Origin: Arthrobacter ruber
GTDB taxonomy: Bacteria > Actinomycetota > Actinomycetes > Actinomycetales > Micrococcaceae
DNA length: 64,000 bases
Direction: 5' to 3'
Assembly: GCF_002954225.1 (NCBI RefSeq)
Contig: NZ_PPTH01000015.1
Location: forward strand, 62,001 to 126,000
How positions within the stretch are numbered: position 1 is the first letter of the stretch; each line of letters begins with the position of its first letter. Positions 7,744-18,642 of this stretch are shown in pieces. The notes beneath the pieces were generated by a model, which was not told where the DNA came from, ran no database searches, and saw only the letters and a program-made list of their open reading frames with translations. The position numbers were made by a program, and so were the translations under genes.

Positions 7744-9069
7744 GTGGCTACACCCAACACCCCGCAGCAGGCCGCCGACCCGCGGCGCAGCTACGTCGTC
7801 GACACCTCGGTGCTCCTGTCCGATCCCCGCGCGATCCTGCGGTTCGCCGAACACGAAGTGATCCTGCCCGTGGTCGTCATCAGCGAACTCGAGGGCAAGC
7901 GCCATGACCCGGAACTCGGCTACTTCGCGCGGAAGGCCCTGAGGCTGCTCGATGACCTGAGGGTGGAGAACGACGGGCTGGACACCGATGTCCCGATCGG
8001 GGACGCGGGCGGGACGCTGCGGGTGGAGCTGAACCACGTCTCACCCGAGGTGCTGCCGATCGGCTTCCGCAACGGCGACAACGACTCCCGGATCCTCGCC
8101 GTGGCCAAGGGCCTCGCCGTCGAGGGGCGCGACGTCACGGTGGTCTCGAAGGACCTGCCCATGCGCGTGAAGGCCTCCGCGATGGGGCTCCGCGCCGACG
8201 AGTACCGCAACGAGTTCGTGAAGGACTCCGGCTGGACGGGGGTGGCGGAGCTCGACGCCACGATCGAGGAGGTCAACGCCCTCTACGACCACGAGGCGGT
8301 CCTCACGCCCGGCGCCGCCGAGCAGCCCGTCAACACAGGGGTCATCATGGTCTCCCCGCGCGGCTCCGCCCTGGGCCGCGTGGGCACCGACAAGCAGGTC
8401 CGCCTGGTGCGCGGGGACCGCGACGTCTTCGGCCTGCACGGCCGGTCCGCGGAGCAGCGCCTGGCCATCGACCTGCTGCTGGATCCCGAGGTGGGGATCG
8501 TGTCCCTGGGCGGGCGCGCCGGGACGGGGAAGTCCGCCCTGGCCCTGTGCGCGGGGCTCGAGGCGGTCCTGGAACGCCGCGAGCACCGCAAGGTCGTGGT
8601 CTTCCGTCCTCTCTACGCGGTGGGCGGCCAGGAGCTGGGCTACCTGCCCGGGAGCGAGAACGACAAGATGAACCCGTGGGCGCAGGCCGTGTTCGACACC
8701 CTCGGCGCGCTCGTCTCGGCCGAGGTGGTCGAGGAGGTCCTGGACCGCGGCATGCTCGAGGTGCTGCCGCTCACCCACATCCGGGGTCGCAGCCTGCACG
8801 ACTCGTTCGTGATCGTCGACGAGGCGCAGTCGCTCGAGAAGAACGTGCTGCTCACCGTCATGAGCCGCATCGGCCAGAACTCGAAGATCGTCCTCACCCA
8901 CGACGTCGCGCAGCGCGACAACCTCCGGGTGGGCCGGCACGACGGCATCGCGGCCGTCGTCGAGATCCTCAAGGGGCATCCGCTCTTCGGCCACGTCACG
9001 TTGACGCGGTCCGAACGCTCGCCGATCGCAGCCCTCGTGACGGAGCTGCTGGAGGAGGCGGAACTCTAG
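7744..9069 (+). CDS. PIN domain-PhoH fusion ATPase (PhoH2 type)
   Basis: A 441-residue fusion. The N-terminal PIN nuclease domain (about residues 15-145) shows the acidic metal ligands in VVDTSVLL (D20), SELEGK (E49) and NGDNDSRI. The C-terminal PhoH ATPase domain has Walker [10 protein letters not shown] (256-264), Walker B FVIVDEAQ and the [14 protein letters not shown] segment. PhoH2 proteins are described as RNA-unwinding ribonucleases. GTG 7744 was chosen because GGAG lies six bases upstream; the in-frame GTG at 7717 lies inside a hairpin. It probably has its own transcript, after a 227-bp gap. Confidence 0.9.
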   Translation: MATPNTPQQAADPRRSYVVDTSVLLSDPRAILRFAEHEVILPVVVISELEGKRHDPELGYFARKALRLLDDLRVENDGLDTDVPIGDAGGTLRVELNHVSPEVLPIGFRNGDNDSRILAVAKGLAVEGRDVTVVSKDLPMRVKASAMGLRADEYRNEFVKDSGWTGVAELDATIEEVNALYDHEAVLTPGAAEQPVNTGVIMVSPRGSALGRVGTDKQVRLVRGDRDVFGLHGRSAEQRLAIDLLLDPEVGIVSLGGRAGTGKSALALCAGLEAVLERREHRKVVVFRPLYAVGGQELGYLPGSENDKMNPWAQAVFDTLGALVSAEVVEEVLDRGMLEVLPLTHIRGRSLHDSFVIVDEAQSLEKNVLLTVMSRIGQNSKIVLTHDVAQRDNLRVGRHDGIAAVVEILKGHPLFGHVTLTRSERSPIAALVTELLEEAEL

Positions 9070-9095
9070 GACGTCCGGGACGTCCGGGACGTCCG
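9069..9095. repeat. Three tandem copies of GGACGTCCG
   Basis: A nine-base unit containing the palindrome GGACGTCC is repeated exactly three times, starting on the last base of the PIN-PhoH stop codon. It directly precedes the terminator hairpin. Confidence 0.7.
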
Positions 9096-9097
9096 GT

Positions 9098-9125
9098 ACG
9101 CGGGCCGCGTGACAGCGGCCCGCGT
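9098..9125. terminator. Convergent terminator hairpin
   Basis: ACGCGGGCCGC and GCGGCCCGCGT form an 11-bp perfect stem with a 6-base loop between the stops of the PIN-PhoH gene (9069) and the opposing hypothetical gene (9127). No U-tract is present. Confidence 0.7.
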
Positions 9126-9126
9126 C

Positions 9127-9882
9127 CTACCCGACGATCCAGGGCACGTGGCGGCTCACATCGCTGAGCTCCGGGGGAGCCGCCCGGAAGTAGTCGTCCG
9201 TCAGGTACTCGTCGACGCCGAGGATGTGGAGGTCGTGCCCCGCTCCACGCGCGGGTCCGTCCAGCGCCGTCGTCGACACGCAGACCGCGGTGCCGACATC
9301 GAGGAGCACCCGGGTGCGGCCCTCACCGACCAGCGGGCGGCCCGGAGCGGCGGGCTCGTAGGAGGCGTTGGGGCTGACGGTCGCCGCGAGGACGGGACGG
9401 CCCGCGAACGTCTCCTCCGCGACGTCCGCCACCTCCACGCGGTTCGCCCCCGGGTACACCATGGCCACCGGCGCGTTCCCGGCGAGCTCCACCGGGTCGA
9501 GCATCGAGGACCAGCGGGGATCGCCGAACACCGCCTCGCCGTACGCGGCCTCGGGCCGGCGGCGCACGAGTCCGGCGTCGTCGTAGACGGGCGTGACGAG
9601 CCGGGGGGCGAGGAGCCAGGACTTGCGGGTGGCGCTCACGTAGAGCGCGTCGCGGGAGGTCTCGTTGCCGGTCGTCGAGTGGAGCAGGGTGCCGTCCGCG
9701 GCTTCCACGCGCAGTGCCGCGGGCCTGCGCAGCCAGGCCGTGAGCGGGGGTGCGGTGTCGTCGCCCTGCTCCGTCGGGGTGCGCCAGGTGATCGTGAACC
9801 GCAGCGTCTCCCAGCGCCAGGGGGAGGAGCGGCAGAGCGAGCGGAACGTCTCCTCGGAACTGGAACTGTGCTGGGCCGACAT
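9127..9882 (-). CDS. Hypothetical protein, unrecognised family
   Basis: A 251-residue, soluble-looking protein with no signal peptide or membrane helix. The sequence is Pro/Ala/Arg-rich in the usual high-GC manner and I recognise no catalytic motif. There are two tryptophan-rich patches near the N-terminus (SPWRWETL, TITWRTP). ATG 9882 is preferred to GTG 9888 because TACACT (9894 to 9889) is exactly six bases upstream, matching leaderless genes nearby. It is divergent from the prepilin peptidase gene. Confidence 0.6.
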   Translation of the reverse strand: MSAQHSSSSEETFRSLCRSSPWRWETLRFTITWRTPTEQGDDTAPPLTAWLRRPAALRVEAADGTLLHSTTGNETSRDALYVSATRKSWLLAPRLVTPVYDDAGLVRRRPEAAYGEAVFGDPRWSSMLDPVELAGNAPVAMVYPGANRVEVADVAEETFAGRPVLAATVSPNASYEPAAPGRPLVGEGRTRVLLDVGTAVCVSTTALDGPARGAGHDLHILGVDEYLTDDYFRAAPPELSDVSRHVPWIVG

Positions 9883-9888
9883 TTCCAC

Positions 9889-9934
9889 AGTGTAACCGCC
9901 GCCTCCGGGCCCGGGACGGGGCGTGGGCTAGCGT
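9889..9934. promoter_or_regulatory. Divergent leaderless promoters
   Basis: TACACT on the minus strand (9894 to 9889) serves the hypothetical gene and TAGCGT on the plus strand (9929-9934) serves the prepilin peptidase gene. Each ends six bases before its start codon. Only 58 bases separate the two start codons. Confidence 0.55.
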
Positions 9935-9940
9935 GGGGGC

Positions 9941-10447
9941 GTGACCGCCGTGCTCGCCGACTACCTGGTGGAGGAGCCTGCCGCCTTCGCCCTGCTCGCG
10001 CTCGCTCTCCTGGGTTTCCTGGTGGTCGGAGGGCGGCTCGTCGTGATCGACTGGCGCACGCATCGCCTGCCGGACCGGCTCGTGCTCCCCTCCTATCCGG
10101 CGGCCGCCCTCCTGCTCGGGGCGGCGGGCGGGACCGCCGGCGAGTGGTACCGGGTCCTCGGGATGCTCGCGGGCGGCCTCGCGCTGTGGGCGGGGTTCGC
10201 GGTGCTGCACCTGCTGTCCCGCCGGGGGCTGGGTTTCGGCGACGTCAAGCTCGCCGGGCTCCTCGGCCTCTACCTGGGCTTCGCGGGCGGGGCCGAGGTG
10301 TGGTGGGGTCCCTTCTTCGCCGTCGTCCTCGGTGGTGCGTGGAGCCTCGCGCTCGTCGCCACCCGGCGGGCGACGCTCACCTCGTCCGTGGCGTTCGGCC
10401 CGTTCCTCATCGGCGGGGCTGCGCTGGCACTGGCTGTACTACCCTGA
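9941..10447 (+). CDS. Prepilin peptidase (A24 family, type IV leader peptidase)
   Basis: A 168-residue membrane aspartyl protease of the A24 family, which removes leader peptides from type IV prepilins or Flp pilins. Both catalytic aspartate motifs are present: D in VIDWRTHRLPDRL after the first helix and the GxGD-type GFGDVKLAGLLG. It lacks the N-terminal methyltransferase domain of PilD, as short TadV-like members do. No pilin or tad genes lie in the window. The transcript appears leaderless (TAGCGT six bases before GTG). Its TGA stop overlaps the -10 box of the next gene. Confidence 0.85.
   Translation: MTAVLADYLVEEPAAFALLALALLGFLVVGGRLVVIDWRTHRLPDRLVLPSYPAAALLLGAAGGTAGEWYRVLGMLAGGLALWAGFAVLHLLSRRGLGFGDVKLAGLLGLYLGFAGGAEVWWGPFFAVVLGGAWSLALVATRRATLTSSVAFGPFLIGGAALALAVLP
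10440..10445 (+). promoter_or_regulatory. -10 box TACCCT of the NUDIX gene
   Basis: TACCCT ends seven bases before the NUDIX ATG and overlaps the last codons of the prepilin peptidase gene. No Shine-Dalgarno is present. Confidence 0.4.
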
Positions 10448-10452
10448 AAAGC

Positions 10453-10923
10453 ATGCCCACCCCCGAGTTCGTCGTCGAGCTGCGCCGCAAGATCGGCCAT
10501 GACCCGCTGTGGCTGCCCGGTGTCGGCGGCGTGGTGTTCGACGACGACGGCCGGGTGCTGCTCGGCCGACGCGCCGACAACGGGCGCTGGGCCATCATCA
10601 CCGGCATGGTCGAACCCGGCGAGCAGCCCGCCGTCGCGCTGCGGCGGGAGATCGAGGAGGAGACCGGCGTCGCCGTCGAGGTCGAGTACCTGCTGGCCAC
10701 CGGCGTCGACGGTCCTATCACCTTCCCCAATGGGGACGTGTGCACCTTCCTCACCCTCGACTTCCGGTGCCGGTGGGTGAGCGGGACCGCGCGCGTGAAC
10801 GACGACGAATCCCTCGACGTCCGCTGGTTCCCGCTGGACGACCTGCCGCCGCTGAACCCCCGGCACCTCGCGCTCGTGCAGGAGGCCGGGGCCTTCGACG
10901 GCGTGACGCGCTTCGTCCCCTGA
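10453..10923 (+). CDS. NUDIX hydrolase
   Basis: A 156-residue nucleoside-diphosphate-linked-X hydrolase. The complete 23-residue Nudix box begins at GMVEPGEQ and ends in RREIEEETGV, containing the REUXEEXGU catalytic helix that binds magnesium. The substrate cannot be read from sequence; this simple single-domain form includes nucleotide-pool cleaning and ADP-sugar enzymes. It starts six bases after the prepilin peptidase stop and is separated from the convergent efflux gene by a 40-bp palindrome. Confidence 0.88.
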   Translation: MPTPEFVVELRRKIGHDPLWLPGVGGVVFDDDGRVLLGRRADNGRWAIITGMVEPGEQPAVALRREIEEETGVAVEVEYLLATGVDGPITFPNGDVCTFLTLDFRCRWVSGTARVNDDESLDVRWFPLDDLPPLNPRHLALVQEAGAFDGVTRFVP

Positions 10924-10928
10924 CGCCA

Positions 10929-10968
10929 CCGGCCCGGCAGCCCTCCGATCGGAGGGCTGCCGGGCCGG
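10929..10968. terminator. 40-bp perfect palindrome, bidirectional terminator
   Basis: The sequence from CCGGCCCGG to CCGGGCCGG is perfectly self-complementary over all 40 bases (centre GATC). It lies between the stops of the NUDIX gene (10923) and the convergent MFS gene (10990). No U-tract follows on either strand. Confidence 0.75.
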
Positions 10969-10989
10969 CGGTGCTGCGGGGCAGGACGG

Positions 10990-13392
<2,403 letters not shown>

Positions 13393-13412
13393 TTGCCGGA
13401 CGGCAAAGAGAA

Positions 13413-13437
13413 GGGGCGCGCCACCGTGGCGCGCCCC
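13413..13437 (-). terminator. Rho-independent terminator of fumC
   Basis: GGGGCGCGCCAC and GTGGCGCGCCCC form a 12-bp stem around a single base. On the minus strand the stem is followed by TTCTCTTT, a usable U-rich tract. It lies 28 bases after the fumC stop. Confidence 0.8.
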
Positions 13438-13464
13438 TCCCGGAGTCGGTGGTCCTCCCGGCCG

Positions 13465-14940
13465 TCAGGCCTGTGGCGGCCGCGTCATCGAGAGCACGTC
13501 GAGCGCGGAGTCGAGTTGCTCCTCGGTGAGCTCGCCGCGCTCCACGAAGCCCAGCGCGATCACGGCCTCACGCACCGTCAGGCCCTCGGCCACGGCCTTC
13601 TTGGCGATCTTCGCCGCGTTCTCGTAGCCGATGTGCTTGTTCAGCGGCGTGACGATCGAGGGCGAGGCCTCGGCGAGGAAGCGCGCGCGCTCCACGTTCG
13701 CGGTGATGCCGTCGATCATGCGGTCCGCGGAGACGCGCGTCGAGTTGCTCAGCAGGCGGATCGACTCGAGCACGTTGCGGGCGATCACGGGGATGCCGAC
13801 GTTGAGTTCGAAGGCGCCGTTGGTGCCGGACCAGGCCACCGTCGCGTCGTTGCCGACCACCTGCGCGCAGACCATGAGGACGGCCTCGGCGATGACGGGG
13901 TTCACCTTGCCCGGCATGATGGAGGAGCCCGGCTGCAGGTCGGGGAGCGCGATCTCGCCGAGGCCCGTGTTGGGGCCCGATCCGAGCCAGCGCAGGTCGT
14001 TGTGGATCTTGGTGAGCGAGACGGCGATGGTCCGCAGCATGCCCGAGACCTCGACGAGCGCGTCGCGGTTCGCCTGCGCCTCGAAGTGGTCCCGTGCCTC
14101 GGTCAGGGGGAGTCCGGTGTCCTCGGCGAGGAGTTCGATGACGCGCGCCGAGAAGCCTGCCGGCGTGTTGATGCCGGTGCCGACGGCGGTGCCTCCCAGG
14201 GGAACCTCGGCCACGCGGGGGAGCGAGGCCTCGATGCGCTCGATGCCGTACCGGACCTGGGCGGCGTAGCCGCCGAACTCCTGGCCGAGTGTGACCGGGG
14301 TGGCATCCATGAGGTGCGTGCGCCCGGACTTCACCACGGTGCTGAACTCCTCCGCCTTGCGCTCCAGCGCCTCGGCGAGGTGGGCCAGGGCCGGGACGAG
14401 GTCCTTCACGAGGGCCGACGTCGCGGCGACGTGCACGGACGTGGGGAAGACGTCGTTGGAGGACTGCGAGGCGTTGACGTGGTCGTTGGGGTGCACCGAC
14501 GTAGCGCTGCCGGACGCCTCGAGCGCACGGCTCGCCAGGGTCGCGATGACCTCGTTGGCGTTCATGTTCGAGGACGTCCCCGACCCGGTCTGGTAGATGT
14601 CCACCGGGAAGTCGCCGTCGTACTTCCCCGAGGCGACGTCCTCCGCGGCCGCCTCGATGGCGCGGGCGCGCTCCTCGTCGAGCACGCCCAGTTCCGCGTT
14701 GGCGGTCGCCGCGGCCTTCTTGATGCGGGCCAGCGCCTCGATGTGCGCGCGCTCCAGGGTGGTCCCGGAGATGGGGAAGTTCTCCACGGCGCGCTGCGTC
14801 TGCGCCCGGTACAGGGCGTGGACCGGGACGCGCACCTCACCCATGGTGTCGTGTTCGATGCGGTACTCCGCGTCGTCGGTGCCGGGCGTCGCGCCCGTCG
14901 TCGAACCGGATCCGGAGCTGGCTGCAGGCGTTGGAGTCAT
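13465..14940 (-). CDS. fumC: Class II fumarate hydratase
   Basis: Iron-independent fumarase of the TCA cycle, which interconverts fumarate and L-malate as a homotetramer. The 491-residue protein has the superfamily signature [11 protein letters not shown] with the catalytic serine loop, plus the [14 protein letters not shown] and [14 protein letters not shown] active-site segments. The N-terminal 25 residues are a Ser/Thr/Gly-rich extension. ATG 14940 has an AAGGCGAG stretch about nine bases upstream. It follows the carbonic anhydrase gene by 16 bases on the same strand, so the two may share a transcript, and it ends at a clear terminator. Confidence 0.95.
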   Translation of the reverse strand: MTPTPAASSGSGSTTGATPGTDDAEYRIEHDTMGEVRVPVHALYRAQTQRAVENFPISGTTLERAHIEALARIKKAAATANAELGVLDEERARAIEAAAEDVASGKYDGDFPVDIYQTGSGTSSNMNANEVIATLASRALEASGSATSVHPNDHVNASQSSNDVFPTSVHVAATSALVKDLVPALAHLAEALERKAEEFSTVVKSGRTHLMDATPVTLGQEFGGYAAQVRYGIERIEASLPRVAEVPLGGTAVGTGINTPAGFSARVIELLAEDTGLPLTEARDHFEAQANRDALVEVSGMLRTIAVSLTKIHNDLRWLGSGPNTGLGEIALPDLQPGSSIMPGKVNPVIAEAVLMVCAQVVGNDATVAWSGTNGAFELNVGIPVIARNVLESIRLLSNSTRVSADRMIDGITANVERARFLAEASPSIVTPLNKHIGYENAAKIAKKAVAEGLTVREAVIALGFVERGELTEEQLDSALDVLSMTRPPQA

Positions 14941-14956
14941 GCGGCAATTCTCGCCT

Positions 14957-15577
14957 TCAGCTCTCCGAGGTGCCAAATCCTGACACGAGCTCGGCCTTGC
15001 CCTCGTCCAGTCGGTAGGAGACGCCGATGACGGCGACGTCCCCGCGGGAGACGGCGTCCGCGATGACACGCGAGGAGTCGACCAGCCGCTGCGAGGTCTG
15101 CCGCGTGTGCTCGACCACGGTTGCGTTCACGTCCGTGACACCGGCGCGGCGCGCGGTGAGGACCGACGGCGTGATCCGCTCCACGAGGTCCCGGATGAAG
15201 CCGGTGGGCATGGCGCCGGTCTCGACGGCGTTCATGGTCGCGGTGACCGCGCCGCAGCTGTCGTGCCCGAGGACCACGATCAGCGGCACGCCGAGCACGC
15301 CGACGCTGTACTCGAGGGAGCCGAGGACGGCGTCGTCGATCACCTGGCCGGCCGTGCGGACCACGAAGACGTCACCGAGCCCGAGGTCGAAGATGATCTC
15401 GGCGGCCAGGCGCGAATCCGAGCAGCCGAAGATCACGGCGAACGGGTTCTGCCGGTCCACGAGCGCGGCGCGGCGGGAGGCGTCCTGGTTGGGGTGGGAG
15501 GAGTCGGCGGCGACGAAGCGGGCGTTGCCCTCCTGCAGGCGGAGCCATGCGTCGGCCGGTGTCAGTTGCTGGGTCAC
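14957..15577 (-). CDS. Beta-carbonic anhydrase
   Basis: Zinc enzyme that interconverts carbon dioxide and bicarbonate. The beta-class metal site is complete: Cys52, His105 and Cys108, with the Asp54-Arg56 dyad in FGCSDSR and GHDSCGA. The protein has 206 residues, normal for the family, and is cytosolic. GTG 15577 was chosen because TACAGT lies seven bases upstream (leaderless pattern) and conservation begins there. It precedes fumC by 16 bases. The product supplies bicarbonate for carboxylases. Confidence 0.93.
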   Translation of the reverse strand: MTQQLTPADAWLRLQEGNARFVAADSSHPNQDASRRAALVDRQNPFAVIFGCSDSRLAAEIIFDLGLGDVFVVRTAGQVIDDAVLGSLEYSVGVLGVPLIVVLGHDSCGAVTATMNAVETGAMPTGFIRDLVERITPSVLTARRAGVTDVNATVVEHTRQTSQRLVDSSRVIADAVSRGDVAVIGVSYRLDEGKAELVSGFGTSES

Positions 15578-15584
15578 GCCGACC

Positions 15585-15590
15585 ACTGTA
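15585..15590 (-). promoter_or_regulatory. -10 box TACAGT of the carbonic anhydrase gene
   Basis: TACAGT on the minus strand ends seven bases before the GTG start, with no Shine-Dalgarno. Confidence 0.45.
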
Positions 15591-15611
15591 CTGCTACGGG
15601 CCGGTCCGGGT

Positions 15612-16271
15612 TCAGGCGCCGTCCGACGCCAGGCGTTCGGCCTCCTCGACGGCGTTCTGCCGGATGTCCTCCACGACGGCACCACCCATGGTGTCGAACT
15701 CGGTGAGCGACGCCTCGCCGTTGAGGATCACGGTGGCGCCGTCGACGTCGGACCTCAGGACGGTGTCGCCGTCGGGGGAGTCGAGCAGCTCCCACTCGAG
15801 CCCGCCGATGGTGCGTGTGCCCGAGACCTGCGCGTCGCCGATCCGCTGGGCCACCCAGGTGGGATTGGCGTCGTCGGTCTGCGTGAGCTGGATGAAGCCG
15901 GTGTCCGCGGTCAGGAACCCGACCTCCCAGAAGTCCACGCCGTCGCTGCGGCCGGTCACCCAGCGCGCGTAGTTCGAGGACCAGTCATCGGGCAGGGCGG
16001 GTGCGGCGGGCAGGTACCCGGCGTCCCCGGCCGCCTGGCGTGCGACGGTCTCGACATCGATGTCGCGGCGGTAGGTCTCGGCGGTGTAGGTGGGATTCAG
16101 GAAGTAGACGGGGAGCACGACGGCGATCGTCGCGCCCGTCGCGATGAGCATCCCGCGCGCGGTCGCGTTGGCGCGCTTGGCCTGGTTGGGCGTGAGCGTG
16201 ATCGGGGGCGCGTCGTCGTCCAGGTCCGCCTGGGTGGCCGGGGGGGTCCGCTCGTCGCCTGGTTCGCTCAC
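15612..16271 (-). CDS. DUF4245 membrane-anchored protein
   Basis: A 219-residue protein: acidic cytosolic N-terminus, a Lys/Arg/Asn-rich stretch, one membrane helix at about residues 40-58 (GMLIATGATIAVVLPVYFL) and an extracytoplasmic domain. This layout, and its place divergent from glpX, match the actinobacterial DUF4245 family of unknown function. GTG 16271 is preceded by GGAGGA almost without spacing, and GTG 16298 is an alternative that adds nine residues. No catalytic motif is recognised. Confidence 0.75.
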   Translation of the reverse strand: MSEPGDERTPPATQADLDDDAPPITLTPNQAKRANATARGMLIATGATIAVVLPVYFLNPTYTAETYRRDIDVETVARQAAGDAGYLPAAPALPDDWSSNYARWVTGRSDGVDFWEVGFLTADTGFIQLTQTDDANPTWVAQRIGDAQVSGTRTIGGLEWELLDSPDGDTVLRSDVDGATVILNGEASLTEFDTMGGAVVEDIRQNAVEEAERLASDGA

Positions 16272-16371
16272 TCCTCCATTTTCCCTGATGCGGGCCACGG
16301 CACCTAACCGGGAGGCGATGCACGGGCCGGAGAGTTCGCAGCATCACGGGCGGCGGGCCGCCGGACCCGCC

Positions 16372-16377
16372 TATGAT
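16372..16377 (+). promoter_or_regulatory. -10 box TATGAT of glpX
   Basis: TATGAT is close to consensus. It gives a predicted transcript start near 16384 and a leader of about 54 bases before the glpX GTG. No TTGACA-like -35 is visible 16-18 bases upstream. Confidence 0.5.
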
Positions 16378-16437
16378 GACTGCAGGCGGCCACCACGCCC
16401 GCGTACTGCCTGTGAACCTTCGACGATGAGGATAGAC

Positions 16438-17478
16438 GTGTCCCAGAACGCCACCAACGCCCAGTACTCCACCCTCTCCCCGGCGCTGGCCGTCGGGGAT
16501 GACGAGCCGGACCGGAACCTCGCCCTCGAACTGGTCCGCGTCACGGAGGCCGCGGCGATCGCCGGCGGCCACTGGGTGGGCTTCGGGGACAAGAACCTCG
16601 CCGACGGCGCCGCGGTGGACGCGATGCGCTCGCTCCTGCAGACCGTGCACTTCAACGGCGTCGTGGTGATCGGGGAGGGCGAGAAGGACGAGGCCCCGAT
16701 GCTCTTCAACGGCGAGCACGTGGGCGATGGCAGCGGACCCGAGTGCGACGTCGCCGTGGACCCGATCGACGGCACCCGCCTGACGGCGCTGGGCATCAAC
16801 AACGCCCTGGCCGTGCTCGCGGTCGCCGAGCGCGGCTCCATGTTCGACCCGTCCGCCGTGTTCTACATGGAGAAGCTCGTCACCGGGCCCGAGGCAGCCG
16901 ACATGGTGGATCTGCGCCTGCCCGTGAAGCAGAACCTCCACCTGATCGCCAAGGCCAACAGCAAGAAGGTCAGCCAGCTCAACGTCATGATCCTGGACCG
17001 CGACCGCCACAAGCCCCTCGTGGAGGAGATCCGCGCCGCCGGGGCGCGCACGAAGTTCATCATGGACGGTGACGTCGCCGGTGCGATCGCCGCGGCCCGC
17101 GAGGGCACCGACGTGGACGCGCTGATGGGCATCGGCGGGACCCCCGAGGGAATCGTCGCGGCGTGCGCGATCAAGTCCCTGGGCGGGGTCATCCAGGGCC
17201 GGCTGTGGCCCACGAGCGATGACGAGAAGCAGAAAGCCCTCGATGCCGGGCACGACCTCGATCGCGTCCTGTCCACCAACGATCTCGTCACGAGCGACAA
17301 CTGCTACTTCGCCGCGACCGGCATCACCGACGGTGACCTGCTGCGTGGCGTGCGCTACAGCAAGGACAAGGTCCTCACCCAGTCCATGGTCATGCGCTCC
17401 AAGTCCGGCACCATCCGCGTGGTCGACGGCGAGCACCAGGCCCACAAGTGGGAGACCTACGCCCGCGTCAAGGACTAG
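16438..17478 (+). CDS. glpX: Class II fructose-1,6-bisphosphatase
   Basis: Gluconeogenic enzyme that hydrolyses fructose 1,6-bisphosphate to fructose 6-phosphate. The GlpX metal-site motifs are visible: GEGEKDEAPM (residues 79-88) and VDPIDGTRL (107-115). Length is 346 residues. Actinobacteria commonly use GlpX as their main FBPase, and no class I enzyme is in the window. GTG 16438 is preceded by GAGGA at about five bases; ATG 16426 has no ribosome binding site. Confidence 0.95.
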   Translation: MSQNATNAQYSTLSPALAVGDDEPDRNLALELVRVTEAAAIAGGHWVGFGDKNLADGAAVDAMRSLLQTVHFNGVVVIGEGEKDEAPMLFNGEHVGDGSGPECDVAVDPIDGTRLTALGINNALAVLAVAERGSMFDPSAVFYMEKLVTGPEAADMVDLRLPVKQNLHLIAKANSKKVSQLNVMILDRDRHKPLVEEIRAAGARTKFIMDGDVAGAIAAAREGTDVDALMGIGGTPEGIVAACAIKSLGGVIQGRLWPTSDDEKQKALDAGHDLDRVLSTNDLVTSDNCYFAATGITDGDLLRGVRYSKDKVLTQSMVMRSKSGTIRVVDGEHQAHKWETYARVKD

Positions 17479-17543
17479 GGGGACCGCTCCCCGCCGAGCC
17501 CCTGGCGGCGCGCGCCCGGCTCGGCGGCGGGAGCGCGCCCCTA

Positions 17544-17549
17544 TAGGCT
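17544..17549 (+). promoter_or_regulatory. -10 box TAGGCT of the FemAB-like gene
   Basis: TAGGCT (within TATAGGCT) ends six bases before the ATG at 17556. Leaderless pattern, no Shine-Dalgarno. Confidence 0.5.
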
Positions 17550-17555
17550 GGTCGG

Positions 17556-18596
17556 ATGAGCCTTTCCGTTTCGCCCTGCTTCGACCGTGACCGGTGGGAC
17601 ACCACCGTCGACCAGCTGGGCGGGCATCCCCAGCAGCTGTGGGGATGGGGGGAGACGAAGGCGGCGCACGGCTGGAGCGCCGACCGGGTGATCGTGACCG
17701 AGGACGGCGTGGTCGTCGGCGCGGCCCAGCTCGTCCTGAAGTCGCTGCCGGGGCCGCTGCGGAACCTCGCGTACATCCCCCGCGGGCCCCAAACGGCCGA
17801 GGGGCGGGAGATCGAGGTCCTCGAGGCCGTCGCCGGTTATGTCCGTGCGGCGCACCACTCGGTGGCGCTGTCCATCGAACCCGACTGGGACGCTGCGAGC
17901 AGCGCGGTCCGCGCCCTCCCGGCGGCCGGCTGGCGCGCGAGCACCAACACCATCCTCATCGGGCGCACGCTCATCCTCGACCTGCGACGCTCCGAGGAGG
18001 AGCTGCTCGCGGACATGACGAAGAAGCACCGCCAGTACATCCGCAAGTCCGGGCGGGAGGGGCTGGAGATCCGCCGCGTGGTGCGCGGCGAGATCGGCGC
18101 CTGCCTCGACGTGTACCGGCTCACCGCCGAGCGCGCCGGCTTCGGGATCCACGAGGACTCCTACTACCTCGACATCTTCGACAACCTCGGGGACGCCTCG
18201 CCGGTCTACGCGGCCTTCTCCGGCGACGACGTCATCGCCTTCCTCTGGATCTCGGCGACGGGCACCACGTCCTTCGAGCTCTACGGCGGCATGACGGAGG
18301 AGGGGGAGCGGCTGCGCGCCAACTACGCCCTCAAGTGGTTCGCCATCCAGGAGATGAAGGCACGCGGCGTGGAGCGCTACGACTTCAACGGGCTCCTCAA
18401 CGACGGCGTGTCCCGCTTCAAGATGGGCTGGGCGCAGCACGAGGACCAGCTCGCGGGTACATGGGACCTGCCGCTCTCGCCGTTCTACCCGCTCTTCAGC
18501 CGTGCCCTGCCGGTGGCCAAGCGGGGCATGCAGCTCGCGCGCCGGCAGGCGGGCCGGGCGATCACCAGGGTGCGGCAGGTGCGCGGCCGCTCGTAG
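17556..18596 (+). CDS. FemAB/FemX-like peptidoglycan bridge aminoacyltransferase
   Basis: A 346-residue double-GNAT-fold protein of the lipid II:glycine/alanine transferase type, which uses aminoacyl-tRNA to add residues to the peptidoglycan interpeptide bridge. Visible family features are the early WGWGETKAAHGW segment, the MTKKHRQYIRKSGREGLE stretch in the middle, and the C-terminal YDFNGLLNDGVSRFKMGWAQ. Branched interpeptide bridges are typical of Arthrobacter-type cell walls. The amino acid and position added are unknown. The transcript appears leaderless. Confidence 0.85.
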   Translation: MSLSVSPCFDRDRWDTTVDQLGGHPQQLWGWGETKAAHGWSADRVIVTEDGVVVGAAQLVLKSLPGPLRNLAYIPRGPQTAEGREIEVLEAVAGYVRAAHHSVALSIEPDWDAASSAVRALPAAGWRASTNTILIGRTLILDLRRSEEELLADMTKKHRQYIRKSGREGLEIRRVVRGEIGACLDVYRLTAERAGFGIHEDSYYLDIFDNLGDASPVYAAFSGDDVIAFLWISATGTTSFELYGGMTEEGERLRANYALKWFAIQEMKARGVERYDFNGLLNDGVSRFKMGWAQHEDQLAGTWDLPLSPFYPLFSRALPVAKRGMQLARRQAGRAITRVRQVRGRS

Positions 18597-18621
18597 GGCA
18601 TCCCGGCCCCTGTCCGGGTCC

Positions 18622-18642
18622 GGGCACGTCGTGGACGTGCCC
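18622..18642. terminator. Convergent terminator hairpin
   Basis: GGGCACGTC and GACGTGCCC form a 9-bp stem with a GTG loop between the FemAB-like gene and the opposing manA gene. The stem reaches the first base of the manA stop codon. Confidence 0.6.
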
